A stretch of 43,456 nucleotides of DNA, taken from a virus. Below the pieces are notes generated by a model, which saw only the letters and a program-made list of their open reading frames with translations, was not told the origin of the DNA and searched no databases. The translations under genes were made by a program, and so were the position numbers. The stretch covers positions 1 to 43,456 of the IMG/VR virus record IMGVR_UViG_3300033986_000215; one strand, written 5' to 3'. Shown here piece after piece: positions 23,701 through 32,396 of this stretch; position 1 is the first letter of the stretch; every line of letters starts with the position of its first letter.

Positions 23701-26700
23701 TTATATAAATCATAAGCCAATTTATTGAAAACATCACTTGGCAATGTGTCACCAATTGTTTGTAGGATGGTTTCTATCTTCTTAGCCTCAGCAGATCTCC
23801 TTTGCATTACACTAACTAATTGCATTTCTGTCATTAATGTTGCATATGAAATAGATTTAATGTTGCTTGCAGCCTTAGAATCTATTTCCATATTGGCATA
23901 TATATTGTTAAGCAGGTCGTTTATCTTGTATAGAGTGCTAAGAATGTTTAATCTATCCGATACAGTTTCGGCTGCTGAGCTAATTTGTTGTAGAGTAGTT
24001 AAGTTATCTTTGAGTTCATCTCCCAGACGATTAGCTTCCAATTTTTGTTTAGAAATTTCATCCAATAATTTTTTCTGATCATCAAGCGATAGTTTACCTG
24101 ATATTCTTCCAACTTCAAGTTCGGTATTAAGTTCATTTATTTTTCTCTTAGTCTGTTCATAATTTGCAAGCATGCTATAGAATACGCTTCTAAAGTCCTT
24201 GCCGAGTGATCCGATGCTACCATGAGCTACAGAGTAAATAGTCTCAAATTCATTCTTTATATCTGTTACATCAACAAATAAATCAAGCTCCAATTCAGTA
24301 TCTGAGAGGGTTTGTGATAGTTTTAGGATATCGGTCAAATTTTGTTTTACTTCCTCACTTTGTGCTGTTAAACTAACAATTTCAGCCAGATATTTTTCTT
24401 GTTCTTCTCTTGTTAGATTAGTAGACTCCTTAATTAACTCATATGTTGACTTAACTTTTTCAAGTTGGGTTTGAATTGACGTATACTGGTCAAATAAGGA
24501 TTCAGTAATGGTTACAAGATCACCGTATCCGGCTTCTGTAAACACTTTTGCTGAATTAATTATTTCGTTTTTTAGCTCACTAAAACCGCGAATTGCATCT
24601 TCTGAAATTTGAAATGAGATATTATACTTAGAGAGTTCTTTGAGTGTTTTATTAGTAGTATCAAGATCAATATTAGCTGCTCTAATAACCCGCAGGAATG
24701 CTTGAGCATTTTCGGATAGATTTATTTCGGCTTGTTCTTGTAACTTCTTAATTGTCTCATCTATATGCTCTTTTAGTTTATTGACTTCAACCTCAGATCT
24801 AATTATTTCTTCAACATATTTTCTTTGCTGTAATTCAGTAAGTTGTTGAGAGGATTTAATTAAGTCATAGGTGGATTTAAGTTTTTCAAGGTTTATAAGC
24901 GCTTTTTCATAAGAATCCACTAAACCAGCCAAATCTACTTGTGGTGTTTTACCAATAGCAGCCAATTTTTCTACCAAATCTTCTATAGTGACCCTATATT
25001 CCGCTGCGGATCTAAGAGCGGAATCTGGTATCATAAATGATACATTATACTTAGATAGCGAAGCCAATGTATTTCCAACAGCCTTCAGGGAAACATTCGC
25101 TTTTTCTAAAGCATTAATAAATCTCCAAGCATCAATAGATAGGTTACTAAATGCATCAATTTCAGTGATCTCTTTAAATCTTGCGATAAGTTGATCAAGT
25201 TCTTTCTTTGTACTATCACTTTTAAGCTTCAGTTCACTTATTCTTGTTATATATTGAGCCAGCACGCCAGAGGCAGATTCCATTTCTTCGGGTTTAAGGC
25301 CTTCTTTAAACTCGTTATATTCTTTTGTCAGAGCTTCAAGTTCAATTTTCGATTTAAGATAGCTGTTAGCGAGCTCAAGTATTCGGTCACGCATAGAGCT
25401 AAATTCTGAGCTTACAGTTGCTAATTTGATATTTTGGATTGAATTAATCAGATCTAAGAGCTCAGAATAGCCTGATATATCAAAGAGTATTTTAATTTTA
25501 TTATTCTTAGTTATCTCATTAAGTACATCAGAAGCACCACCAAGAATATCTACTATAGAGTATCCAATTCTGCTAAGTTCAGCTGAGAAATCCGATCTAA
25601 GTTCCGATAAGTACTTTGATTGTTTTTCATATTCCTGAGTGACCTCATCAAGTTTACCTTTTACCCGGTCATATTCCAGCTCTAATTGAGCGAGCTGAGT
25701 CACTATTTTTTCCTGTTCTTCAACTGGAAGACGATCCTTATATCTTTCGTAAGCCGCTTGTAGATAATTTAGTCTATTTTGTAAATCCTCATAGGTCTTA
25801 ACAAGCTCTGAGTATTGGCTGATGTCTAATTGTTTATTATATTTATTGAACAATGTAGCATCTTTAGTCATGGATTGGATATAATTCTTGTACTCAAGAA
25901 TGCTTTTAACATCTCCGACAGTTGGAACAATCTCAATTTTAGCTTTCCTATTAAGTATGGCATCAAGTTGTTCCTTGACCTGTTCAAAATTAATCTTTAT
26001 ACCAGCTTGTTTTGCTATAGAAGCAAATATTTTCATCAGAATCTCAGAAAGACTTTGAGCTTCTTTATTTGTTCTGTTAAATTCATCTGTAAATTTCTGT
26101 GTGGCTGCATAAGAGAGATTGAGATATGAGGCAAAATCCATGTTTTCTTTTGCAGTAATAGCTTCATCAGTTACTTTCTCATATGCTTTAGCAAGATCTT
26201 CAATCAGTTTCATTGTATCGCTTGGTATTTCAAATCCAGCTTCCTTGGAAGCTTCGGTTAGTTTGGTTATTACATTTTGAATATCTTCCACTATAGCATA
26301 ACCTTCAGCACTGATCCGGATATTTAGTTTAGTATCCAGATATGGAGCCAGCTCTTCTTTATATTTCTTTAGAATATTTGAGATGTCTATTGACTTAGGC
26401 TCAACGAGCTGCATCCTAAGATCAAGCAACTTTTGTCTTTGATATGCGGATAATTTGCTACTTATCTCCTTATCATTAAGAACCAAATCTATCTGCCATA
26501 CCTTAAACTTATTCTTAATTTCATCAGCCAGTACAAGCTGCTTATATGCAACTTGAGCCATCGCTTTTTCAAACTCTTCAACTCCAAATAAATCTTTTAT
26601 TTTGATACCTGCAAATATATTTTCCGCATTTATATTAGCTAAGCCAAGATTCTTAAAGAAGTCTGCATACTTCTTTGTGAATTCATCCCATTCGCTTTTT

Positions 26701-28640
26701 GGTATAATATCTTCCCAATTTAATCCAGATATAGCATCATACATTGATTTAGTATTAGATATGACTTCCAACTCTGAGGCTCCAAATTTGTCTATAAGTT
26801 GTTTACCATCGTTTATAGACTCAAATAGATATACAGCTGATGATCTAAGCTCATCAAATGCTCCTTTGGTATTAACTACTACTTTAAGTGTGTCTTTATT
26901 AATGGTCACATACTTAGCCATTGTTCCATAAGTTTCAGCAATTTGTTTACTAAGCTTTTGCAGTGCTTCTCCTTTTTCCATTTCAGCAAAGAGCTTTTCA
27001 ACTGCTTCCATTCCTATCTTGAACTGAAGTGCAAAGTTAGATGCAACTTCTGAATTTTCTTGCATTGCATCCCTAATTGCCTTAACTGCAGCTCCAGCAA
27101 GCGCAGAAGCTTTACTTGAGTCATACCCCATCTTAATTAAGCTTTCACGCCAACCTTCAAAATCCTTTACTATGTCACCAACTTGAACTATGCCTTCGGC
27201 TTTTATTTTTTTGAGCTCGCTAAGAGCGTTAGCTAATTTCCAAGCATTGTCAATTATGGAAGCAGTAAGAAGAGCGGCGATTGCTGCACCGAGAGCAGCA
27301 ACAAGTGGGGTTACAGTTATCAAAGTAGCTTTTAATCCAAGAAGGACTGCACCAAGCTGGCCAAACAACGCACCAATAGATTTAACTGCAACAGCTATTA
27401 AGCCTATAGTACCTGCAAGTTTTATGAACAATGAAATAGCTAATGATATTCCACCAGTTATAAGAGCAAAGGTGCCAATTACACTTAAAAATGTTCCTGC
27501 AAATGATTTTAGTTCAGGACTTACTGATTTAGCGAGGCTTGATATAGATCTAAGAAGTTCTATAAAAACTTGCAAAGCACCAGTTAGAGATGGAGATATA
27601 GATGCTACAAGTTCATCAAATGCAGCTTTTAATCTCCCAAGTTCAGCCCATAGAGATTTTATTTGCTCTTTATATGCGGTCTCAATAGATCCCTGAAGCT
27701 CATTCAGTTTATTCAGAAACTTCTCTACAGAGTCGAGATTTTGGAGCAATACGACTGCAGGTGCTCCAGCAACCGCATTGAATGCCTTAAATGCAATTGT
27801 TGAATCTCCTATTCCTGCTTTTAGGTTTCTAAGTGCATTATATAGTCCAACTACTTGTGGATTAATAGCAGTCACTGAAATACCAAAATTATCAAGTATT
27901 TCCTGAAATTCTTTGCTTGGATCTATTAAGTTCTGAAATAATGTTCTTAAAGCCCAACCAGCCCTTGAAGACCTATAACCAGCCTCATATAGTGCAGATA
28001 GCACAGCTACAACCTCATTAAATGCCACATTTGTGTTTTGTACTTGTGGAGCTATAAACTGGAATATATCGAATAATCTTGACAAAGCGGTTAATGAACC
28101 GCTTGTAGCCTCATATAATGCAGCGACCGCTTGGGACGACTGCTCGGCTGAAATACCAAATTCATGGAATACAGTTGCTACATTTCGACTTATATAAGAT
28201 AGGTCACCCCCAGTAGCAACTGCAAGCTTTAAAACAGAATCGAATGCTTTAATGGAATCCTCGGCACTATATCCGATTGCCGCGAGCTCATATAATGCTT
28301 TGGACATGTCCTTGAACCCATAAGCTGTTTTGTCTATGGAATCTGTTAAGGTGCTAAGAAATTTATCATACTCTTCAGCTGTAGCTTTAGTAATAACTTG
28401 AGTAGATCTCAGAGCTCTATCTATCTCAGAAAACTTAGTAGCTGCACCAATAAGAGCGGTTTCTATGGCACCGCCAATTTTAAGGAAGGTAAAAGCCATG
28501 TCCTGAACTTGTCTTCCGAGTGCAGTAAATTCTTTAGTTACATCACGTATTTGCTTAGTTATCCCCTGAAGGACATTGGAGGTCTTATCATTTGCGATTA
28601 TGTCGATTCCTATTGTGTTTTGGTTTGTGTTGGGAGGCAT
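20733..28640 (-). CDS. Tape measure protein, exceptionally long (2635 aa)
   Basis: It fixes tail length and is passed into the host at infection. Residues about 60-330 match the phage minor tail / TP901 core (IDRALRSTQVITKATAEEYD, AVLSALYEAGYRSSRAGWAL); residues about 385-495 are hydrophobic helices (ALITGGISLAISLFIKLAG); residues about 500-2300 are long coiled coils; the end has TVVNNYYIS. Internal tandem repeats of about 140 residues are visible: LEKLKSTYDLIK with a following RKYVEEI, and LEKVKSTYELIK with EKYLAEI, in adjacent units near 1165-1450. No peptidase or murein hydrolase motif is seen. At about 0.15 nm per residue it implies a tail near 0.4 micrometre. Confidence 0.92.
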   Translation of the reverse strand: MPPNTNQNTIGIDIIANDKTSNVLQGITKQIRDVTKEFTALGRQVQDMAFTFLKIGGAIETALIGAATKFSEIDRALRSTQVITKATAEEYDKFLSTLTDSIDKTAYGFKDMSKALYELAAIGYSAEDSIKAFDSVLKLAVATGGDLSYISRNVATVFHEFGISAEQSSQAVAALYEATSGSLTALSRLFDIFQFIAPQVQNTNVAFNEVVAVLSALYEAGYRSSRAGWALRTLFQNLIDPSKEFQEILDNFGISVTAINPQVVGLYNALRNLKAGIGDSTIAFKAFNAVAGAPAVVLLQNLDSVEKFLNKLNELQGSIETAYKEQIKSLWAELGRLKAAFDELVASISPSLTGALQVFIELLRSISSLAKSVSPELKSFAGTFLSVIGTFALITGGISLAISLFIKLAGTIGLIAVAVKSIGALFGQLGAVLLGLKATLITVTPLVAALGAAIAALLTASIIDNAWKLANALSELKKIKAEGIVQVGDIVKDFEGWRESLIKMGYDSSKASALAGAAVKAIRDAMQENSEVASNFALQFKIGMEAVEKLFAEMEKGEALQKLSKQIAETYGTMAKYVTINKDTLKVVVNTKGAFDELRSSAVYLFESINDGKQLIDKFGASELEVISNTKSMYDAISGLNWEDIIPKSEWDEFTKKYADFFKNLGLANINAENIFAGIKIKDLFGVEEFEKAMAQVAYKQLVLADEIKNKFKVWQIDLVLNDKEISSKLSAYQRQKLLDLRMQLVEPKSIDISNILKKYKEELAPYLDTKLNIRISAEGYAIVEDIQNVITKLTEASKEAGFEIPSDTMKLIEDLAKAYEKVTDEAITAKENMDFASYLNLSYAATQKFTDEFNRTNKEAQSLSEILMKIFASIAKQAGIKINFEQVKEQLDAILNRKAKIEIVPTVGDVKSILEYKNYIQSMTKDATLFNKYNKQLDISQYSELVKTYEDLQNRLNYLQAAYERYKDRLPVEEQEKIVTQLAQLELEYDRVKGKLDEVTQEYEKQSKYLSELRSDFSAELSRIGYSIVDILGGASDVLNEITKNNKIKILFDISGYSELLDLINSIQNIKLATVSSEFSSMRDRILELANSYLKSKIELEALTKEYNEFKEGLKPEEMESASGVLAQYITRISELKLKSDSTKKELDQLIARFKEITEIDAFSNLSIDAWRFINALEKANVSLKAVGNTLASLSKYNVSFMIPDSALRSAAEYRVTIEDLVEKLAAIGKTPQVDLAGLVDSYEKALINLEKLKSTYDLIKSSQQLTELQQRKYVEEIIRSEVEVNKLKEHIDETIKKLQEQAEINLSENAQAFLRVIRAANIDLDTTNKTLKELSKYNISFQISEDAIRGFSELKNEIINSAKVFTEAGYGDLVTITESLFDQYTSIQTQLEKVKSTYELIKESTNLTREEQEKYLAEIVSLTAQSEEVKQNLTDILKLSQTLSDTELELDLFVDVTDIKNEFETIYSVAHGSIGSLGKDFRSVFYSMLANYEQTKRKINELNTELEVGRISGKLSLDDQKKLLDEISKQKLEANRLGDELKDNLTTLQQISSAAETVSDRLNILSTLYKINDLLNNIYANMEIDSKAASNIKSISYATLMTEMQLVSVMQRRSAEAKKIETILQTIGDTLPSDVFNKLAYDLYKINSETASVTNELNNILSILERLKKLRTTDQSQNLEKIISSLEDVSNILNSLKDVPNEYNKSLLNIQTSFQKLTDLLITYSELQLTILANQAKINELTSILAKLDPNSGEYARLSSELNNIVQRHEEVVRSSGLIKQNINQVTSDLDRQAALLQKLQEGYRKYTTGLDIEQYKKMYTDVYDISYALGKSLTKTVAYLYDSGIDIKTAIADLDVSQLESLETALRKYGISLSDVFSDYITAVRTYTEDAINQLISGAQNLLRTYSKLERVKSYYTYIEDQVKALEDYGRSADEFKKVLGYLGTQLDHVSELVDRSVQKLVNSWAVGMNKFASEVYEAIVRINDYTFMMSYANDLIKSRIDYEMELYKSELDLRLAATGAAAEVSVYSSAIVTFIKKLKKAYKLSDLSKIDIESFITEFVKQNNLALLEEKALAAERNNNTVMASKYRSEIAKIKEVFQNSLDTLLEFRINLAISSATVRAYNNALLSNSKPLQTLSQYLSEIDTSKFESGLADIQSVLMKLVDAGKVDYLAQKYNELNSRYVDSSVTLEQYKAALAAINKTITYIESNAKLFAKAGYDVDSILTNLYSMAQQYEKQIASVRASTNAMAVQMSQVKYEWSKAINELESKSLDYVRLAEQFNIPLLDFVKIVSQLKETGFPVENTELFIQALERISKQMDETESAYKTLEDVQSQLVNVANELGSMIDEIATSTTQVSSNVSTELTKISESSENVSISLKKLYDRMTESASSVSNMTQEIQKTGILAREVTQNLDGFASALYKLGIPLGSLQELGGIPEQIMPEQISTIGLPIPSELGVILPALVQNFTQLNEILLAINAVMSTLLPASLSGLQQISQLLEVIATVLLIKLIESLSTVSKILSVVVEIIPTLNESLVSAQQNFSSLSQSITLNLETIANSATNFGVACQRAASVVVAAINAILAAAARVASASRAAGEETGSTTTVVNNYYISSTTLSDVTSNTFKREVLSP

Positions 28641-28774
28641 CTTCTAACACCCCCAATTCCGATTGTAATGTAGCTACCATAAGCCAGAAGGGAGATTCCC
28701 ACCCTTCTGGCAAACCAAATTTAGCACAAAGAGCCAAAAATAACTTATCAGTATCGGTCAATTTCTCACTTTTT
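28588..28774 (-). CDS. Frameshift extension of the tail assembly chaperone (T-type)
   Basis: The frame downstream of the first chaperone reads SEKLTDTDKLFLALCAKFGL, then PEGWESPFWLMVATLQSEL, and ends with TGA at 28588, overlapping the tape measure start by 53 bases. It has no ribosome binding site or plausible early start, as expected for the extension of a G-GT chaperone pair. Joining from the upstream frame needs +1 (or -2) at the A5 run (28770-28774 on the plus strand); with one more A it would be a standard -1 slip on AAAAAAG. Confidence 0.7.
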
Positions 28775-29050
28775 GCGAAATGAATTTAGTTCCATCACCT
28801 TGCCTGTTAACTCGATCAGTGTCGGCATATCTAACATCTCTATAACCGACGGGTCATAGACCACTCCATCAATGATTGCAGAGACAACACAAGCTTTTAG
28901 AAAATTAATTAAAACTTCAGGGTCAAGTTGTTGCAATTTTTCAAGTCCACCATTACCAAGGATTCTCAAAGCTTGTGTTCCGGTTAGTGGCTTTACCTTG
29001 AATATTGCATTTTCGATTTCAATATCAACAGGATCACATGTTACCAACAT
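28766..29050 (-). CDS. Tail assembly chaperone (G-type)
   Basis: This 94-residue helical protein (MLVTCDPVDIEIENAIFKV, TGTQALRILGNGGLEKLQQL) has the position, size and composition of siphophage tail chaperones, which coat the tape measure while the tube assembles. It is encoded between the tube and tape measure genes. ATG at 29050 follows GAGGAGGGG by 6 bases. It ends in NSFRKK at a TGA next to an A5 run, where a frameshift would add the T-type extension. Confidence 0.75.
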   Translation of the reverse strand: MLVTCDPVDIEIENAIFKVKPLTGTQALRILGNGGLEKLQQLDPEVLINFLKACVVSAIIDGVVYDPSVIEMLDMPTLIELTGKVMELNSFRKK

Positions 29051-29080
29051 CAAAATCCCCTCCTCTCAAAAAATTAACCT

Positions 29081-30049
29081 TTATGACTGTTTAATATACA
29101 TAACTGCTATAGACTTGTTATTATCTGGAGCTGTATCAAATGTTATTTTCTTTGTAGCTGAAGTATAGGTCCAATTTGAAACTACTTGGTTATCAATAGT
29201 CACAATAATAGATTCCACAACACCCGGAGTATTGGTTAGAGTAAACTCTGTAGTAGATCCATCACCTGTAAAGGTTTCCTTTCCTACCTCACCATAATAA
29301 AATGATTCGGCTGTAAGTGACCAGCTGCTTGAGACTTCTTCAGCGCTTATATCAGGTGAGGATTCGGTTACCATCATTCCAGTTAAGCAGAGACCAAGTG
29401 TATGAGATGCATTAACTGCATCTATAAACAGTATCGACAGAGACCATTTGTTGTCCGTAGGATTCCAAAGCTTAAAACCACTTGAAATATCTTCAGGTGC
29501 TATCTCCACATCTACAGAATATTCCCAAGTTCCAATTCTAAAGTCTGATGGATACATTCTTTGTACTATAGATCCAGTTCCACCATACACAGGACTCACA
29601 TCTCTTGAAGCAGATATATCGATACTATTAAATTCAGGTGCTTGCTTGTTCAGTGCTATAGTGGCTTCGGCTTTGGAGAAAAGGTCATTAGGAACTGTCG
29701 GAGTTCCCGGAGTGACGGTCTCAGTGTTTTTAACCTGTAAAGTAGAATCAAATGTAACCGCATCATCCGAAGAAATTGATACACTGAAATCAGAAGCTAT
29801 AGCTCCATTTAGTTGCAAGTCATGCACGCCAATAGTTAAAGGTGTGGTTCCAAGAAGCGACCCAATAATTTGGTGAGAAGTTAAAGCACCGCCAAGACCA
29901 ACCTCGATTTCATATGTTAGAAATTTCGATTTAGTATATCCGCCTATAGCCTTCTTTGTTATGGTATTTGTGGTACCAGTTGGTGTTACAGAATCAACGA
30001 ATGCATTGTTTGGTAAGACAAGCTTTATTTCACCGGAAGAAATTGCCAT
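29081..30049 (-). CDS. Major tail tube protein with C-terminal beta-sandwich
   Basis: The 322-residue protein begins MAISSGEIKLVLPNNAF and stacks in rings to form the tail tube. Residues about 1-250 form the tube core, with two matching halves (LLGTTPLTIG; DLFSKAEATI; SASRDVSPVY). Residues about 255-321 are an added domain (GDGSTTEFTLT; ATKKITFDTAPDNNKS), probably exposed on the tail surface; the same domain occurs on the head decoration protein. ATG follows AGGAGGTGTAGGT. Its paralog lies at 19984-20736. Confidence 0.82.
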   Translation of the reverse strand: MAISSGEIKLVLPNNAFVDSVTPTGTTNTITKKAIGGYTKSKFLTYEIEVGLGGALTSHQIIGSLLGTTPLTIGVHDLQLNGAIASDFSVSISSDDAVTFDSTLQVKNTETVTPGTPTVPNDLFSKAEATIALNKQAPEFNSIDISASRDVSPVYGGTGSIVQRMYPSDFRIGTWEYSVDVEIAPEDISSGFKLWNPTDNKWSLSILFIDAVNASHTLGLCLTGMMVTESSPDISAEEVSSSWSLTAESFYYGEVGKETFTGDGSTTEFTLTNTPGVVESIIVTIDNQVVSNWTYTSATKKITFDTAPDNNKSIAVMYIKQS

Positions 30050-30063
30050 ACCTACACCTCCTC

Positions 30064-30483
30064 TTATCTATAACTTACCGTATATATTTGACTTATTCTA
30101 ACCAATATATTTCCTGAATTGTTGTATAGATAATCTATACTTGCTCCCGCATAGCTTACTATACACTTAGTATCTTCTATAGCTATAACTCTCTCTGATA
30201 ATTTGTCAGCAACTGAATCTGAGATATCAAGTGCATCACTTAGCGTATCTGGCTCGATAGTCATCACTCTCTTTAGTATATCAACATTAATAGTAACACC
30301 TTTTATCATACCGTTGACTGCGTACTCTATAGATTCTTTAGAAATGTTAACCCATATAGTTGGAAAATTAGCTATCGCTTCTATATCAACCATACCAACC
30401 CTTATAGAGTAATCATTATCTTCAAATACGCTAAGCTTATCTAATACATGTTTTAAAATAGAACTCAGTTTCATTATACTCAA
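30064..30483 (-). CDS. Tail terminator or completion protein candidate (139 aa)
   Basis: The product starts MSIMKLSSILKHVLDKLSVF and has a following alpha-beta pattern (YSIRVGMVDIEAIANFPTIW, VSYAGASIDYLY). Position directly between the virion morphogenesis protein and the tail tube is the usual place of the terminator that caps the tube and joins it to the head. The function is inferred mainly from gene order and size. Confidence 0.6.
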   Translation of the reverse strand: MSIMKLSSILKHVLDKLSVFEDNDYSIRVGMVDIEAIANFPTIWVNISKESIEYAVNGMIKGVTINVDILKRVMTIEPDTLSDALDISDSVADKLSERVIAIEDTKCIVSYAGASIDYLYNNSGNILVRISQIYTVSYR

Positions 30484-30489
30484 CCCCTT

Positions 30490-30945
30490 TTATCTGATTA
30501 CTTCTTGATATCTTGCTCCACCTGTAGTTACAGCGTGTTTATTAAATATAGCAACTATATTCTTGATATTATCATCAGATAGAACAAATAATGGTCTTGC
30601 TGGAACTCGAACTGGTCTACCCCATATCCTTGTCGTATAACCAAAATGATGATAAATTGCGTATGGGACATTTGTATAAACACTACCCACATTTCGAGTA
30701 ATTGATTCCTTTATACTTTTCATTAATATTCCAGTTTTTTGCATTATTTTAGCTGGATATCCTTTTGAAGTTTTGTATTTAAGGTATTTAGGACTTAATG
30801 GAGCCCAAGGCGGTCTACCATCTGCCTCAAAGTTTTCATTTACCACCCTATGCACGTATCTTGTCGCCTCAGTTAAGGCTTGGGTCCAATCTTTTTGTAT
30901 TGTTTTCTTCATGTCTACATTTATATTCACTATAAGTTTTACCAT
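30490..30945 (-). CDS. Mu gpG / Phage_tail_S-like virion morphogenesis protein
   Basis: The 151-residue basic protein has the family pattern: RPPWAPLSPKYLKYK (44-58), then IMQKTGILMKSI (67-78), VPYAIYHHFGYTTRIWG and VPARPLFVLSDD. These proteins assist in joining tails to heads. Its ATG overlaps the preceding gene's stop by 7 bases. It is consistent with the Mu-like flavour of this head module (DUF935 portal and MuF protein). Confidence 0.75.
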   Translation of the reverse strand: MVKLIVNINVDMKKTIQKDWTQALTEATRYVHRVVNENFEADGRPPWAPLSPKYLKYKTSKGYPAKIMQKTGILMKSIKESITRNVGSVYTNVPYAIYHHFGYTTRIWGRPVRVPARPLFVLSDDNIKNIVAIFNKHAVTTGGARYQEVIR

Positions 30946-31289
30946 TTATCAAACTCCTCATCCGTAAAATACCTCGGATTGCTATGAACTGTAGTTGAAG
31001 GAGATATAGTTTCAACCTTTCTAAGTTGCTTTACGGATTCACTATATAACTGCCAAAAATACTGCGACATTGTGATATTTCCAACTCTTTCATATAAGCG
31101 AGCTGAGACATAATCAGTTATAACTGGAAGAACTACATCATCTGAGAGGTAAGAGAACACAGACGAATTGGTGCTATATGCTTCATTAATAAGCTCCTCA
31201 ATAAAATCTATGGAAAATCTTTTATCATCATTACTTACTTTTCTCAGGTCATCTGGCATTCTAAGAGTAACCATAGAAGCATTTATCAC
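30939..31289 (-). CDS. Head-tail connector (116 aa)
   Basis: GTG at 31289 is preferred because GGAGG lies 7 bases upstream (GGAGGTTATAAT); in-frame ATG at 31319 and an earlier TTG at 31343 are alternatives. The helical protein (TLRMPDDLRKVSNDDKRFS, EELINEAYSTNSSVFSYL) and its position right after the capsid gene fit the gp6-type connector ring under the portal. The family assignment rests mainly on context. Confidence 0.6.
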   Translation of the reverse strand: MINASMVTLRMPDDLRKVSNDDKRFSIDFIEELINEAYSTNSSVFSYLSDDVVLPVITDYVSARLYERVGNITMSQYFWQLYSESVKQLRKVETISPSTTVHSNPRYFTDEEFDKW

Positions 31290-31320
31290 ATTATAACCTC
31301 CAATCCACAATGCAATCATA

Positions 31321-31363
31321 ATTAACCCTCTCCCCAGAGCCAAGCTCCAGAGAGAGGATTAAT
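31321..31363 (-). promoter_or_regulatory. Long stem-loop between the capsid and connector genes
   Basis: Bases 31321-31332 and 31352-31363 pair over 12 positions with one G-T pair, enclosing a second short stem (AGAGC with GCTC). On the transcribed strand no T run follows, so it is not a simple terminator. Stem-loops after the capsid gene are known in phages to protect the abundant upstream mRNA or to reduce expression of following genes. It begins 12 bases after the capsid stop and overlaps alternative upstream starts of the connector. Confidence 0.65.
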
Positions 31364-31374
31364 CTATGTCAGGA

Positions 31375-32379
31375 TCAGGATACGGTTACATTGAAGATTT
31401 TCACTGCATCTGAAGAAACCACATATGGTAGCGGTCTTGATAGTAAGAATATAGCCTTTTCTGTACCTTCATTAACTACATTTTCCCATACAAATGCCTC
31501 ACCCATAACTGGTTTTTCAGAAATATTATAGTTCTGAATTGCAGCATACCCAAGTCTAAATGCTTTACTATCAGCAACAATTAGCTTGTCACCAGATCCA
31601 AGATAAGGCACCTGTGCTCCAGAGTCATCAGCATATGTTCCAAGGTAAACAGTAATTATTGGTAGAGCTGGGAGAGCAAGCAAATCTCTTGCATTATTGT
31701 AGGTCTTAAGTAGGACTTGTCCCATATTAAAACTTGACTTATTAACTATTGTTTGGATTTGCTTATTACCAAGAATTGCCGAGGCTACATTCTGAGTCAC
31801 AAGAATAGTATCTGGATTATGACCAGCTTTTCTTATCTCATCACATGCCTCAAGAATATCTTCATATGTCTTTGAGGTCTCAGATATAGTCATGTTTTCG
31901 GGGGTGATTCCAAAATTAACGTTATAAGACCTGACACCATCATTATAATTGATCTGTCCTGAAGACAAAATCTGAGCTATCATTAGTTCTTTTCTTCTCA
32001 TAGCTCTATTCTTCAGTTCTTGTACCTTTACAGCACGAATATAATCTTTATTTGAGACTACATCTTGGATTCCAGATACAGATATTAGTTCTGGATTTGC
32101 CTGAGTAAATACATCTTCTTCTGTAATTGAGTCATACTCGAATATCTGAGCTGGAGCAAGAGTGGTTTCAGTTACGGTTTTAGCAGCTTTAACTGAGCTT
32201 GGTGGATCACCTATTTTCCCCAATGTAGCAACAGTCATGCCGCCACTTTCAACTCTCACTACAATTTCAAGCATTGGACTATATTTTTTAATAGCACCAA
32301 ATTTATTAATAAGAAACATATCTTCTATAGGAGCTTTTTTATATAATTCAGTAAGGAAAGTCCAGTTTGTCATTGACAT
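31375..32379 (-). CDS. Major capsid protein (334 aa)
   Basis: The product begins MSMTNWTFLTELYKKAP and is the right size and position for the main shell protein: after decoration and scaffold, before connectors. It has an early helical and E-loop-like portion (VESGGMTVATLGKIGD, TVTETTLAPAQIFEYDSI), central ILVTQNVASAILGN typical of capsid domains that read like the phage major capsid E or DUF2184-like families, and a C-terminal core (GEAFVWENVVNEGTEKAI). ATG follows GGAGGTTAGAAAT. An HK97-type fold is expected but not proven from sequence. Confidence 0.78.
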   Translation of the reverse strand: MSMTNWTFLTELYKKAPIEDMFLINKFGAIKKYSPMLEIVVRVESGGMTVATLGKIGDPPSSVKAAKTVTETTLAPAQIFEYDSITEEDVFTQANPELISVSGIQDVVSNKDYIRAVKVQELKNRAMRRKELMIAQILSSGQINYNDGVRSYNVNFGITPENMTISETSKTYEDILEACDEIRKAGHNPDTILVTQNVASAILGNKQIQTIVNKSSFNMGQVLLKTYNNARDLLALPALPIITVYLGTYADDSGAQVPYLGSGDKLIVADSKAFRLGYAAIQNYNISEKPVMGEAFVWENVVNEGTEKAIFLLSRPLPYVVSSDAVKIFNVTVS

Positions 32380-32396
32380 ATTTCTAACCTCCTCTC

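Noticed and set aside
27190-27696. Plus-strand frame of 168 codons opposite the tape measure gene
   Set aside because: Antisense shadow of the Ala/Leu-rich hydrophobic region of the tape measure; no site or family.
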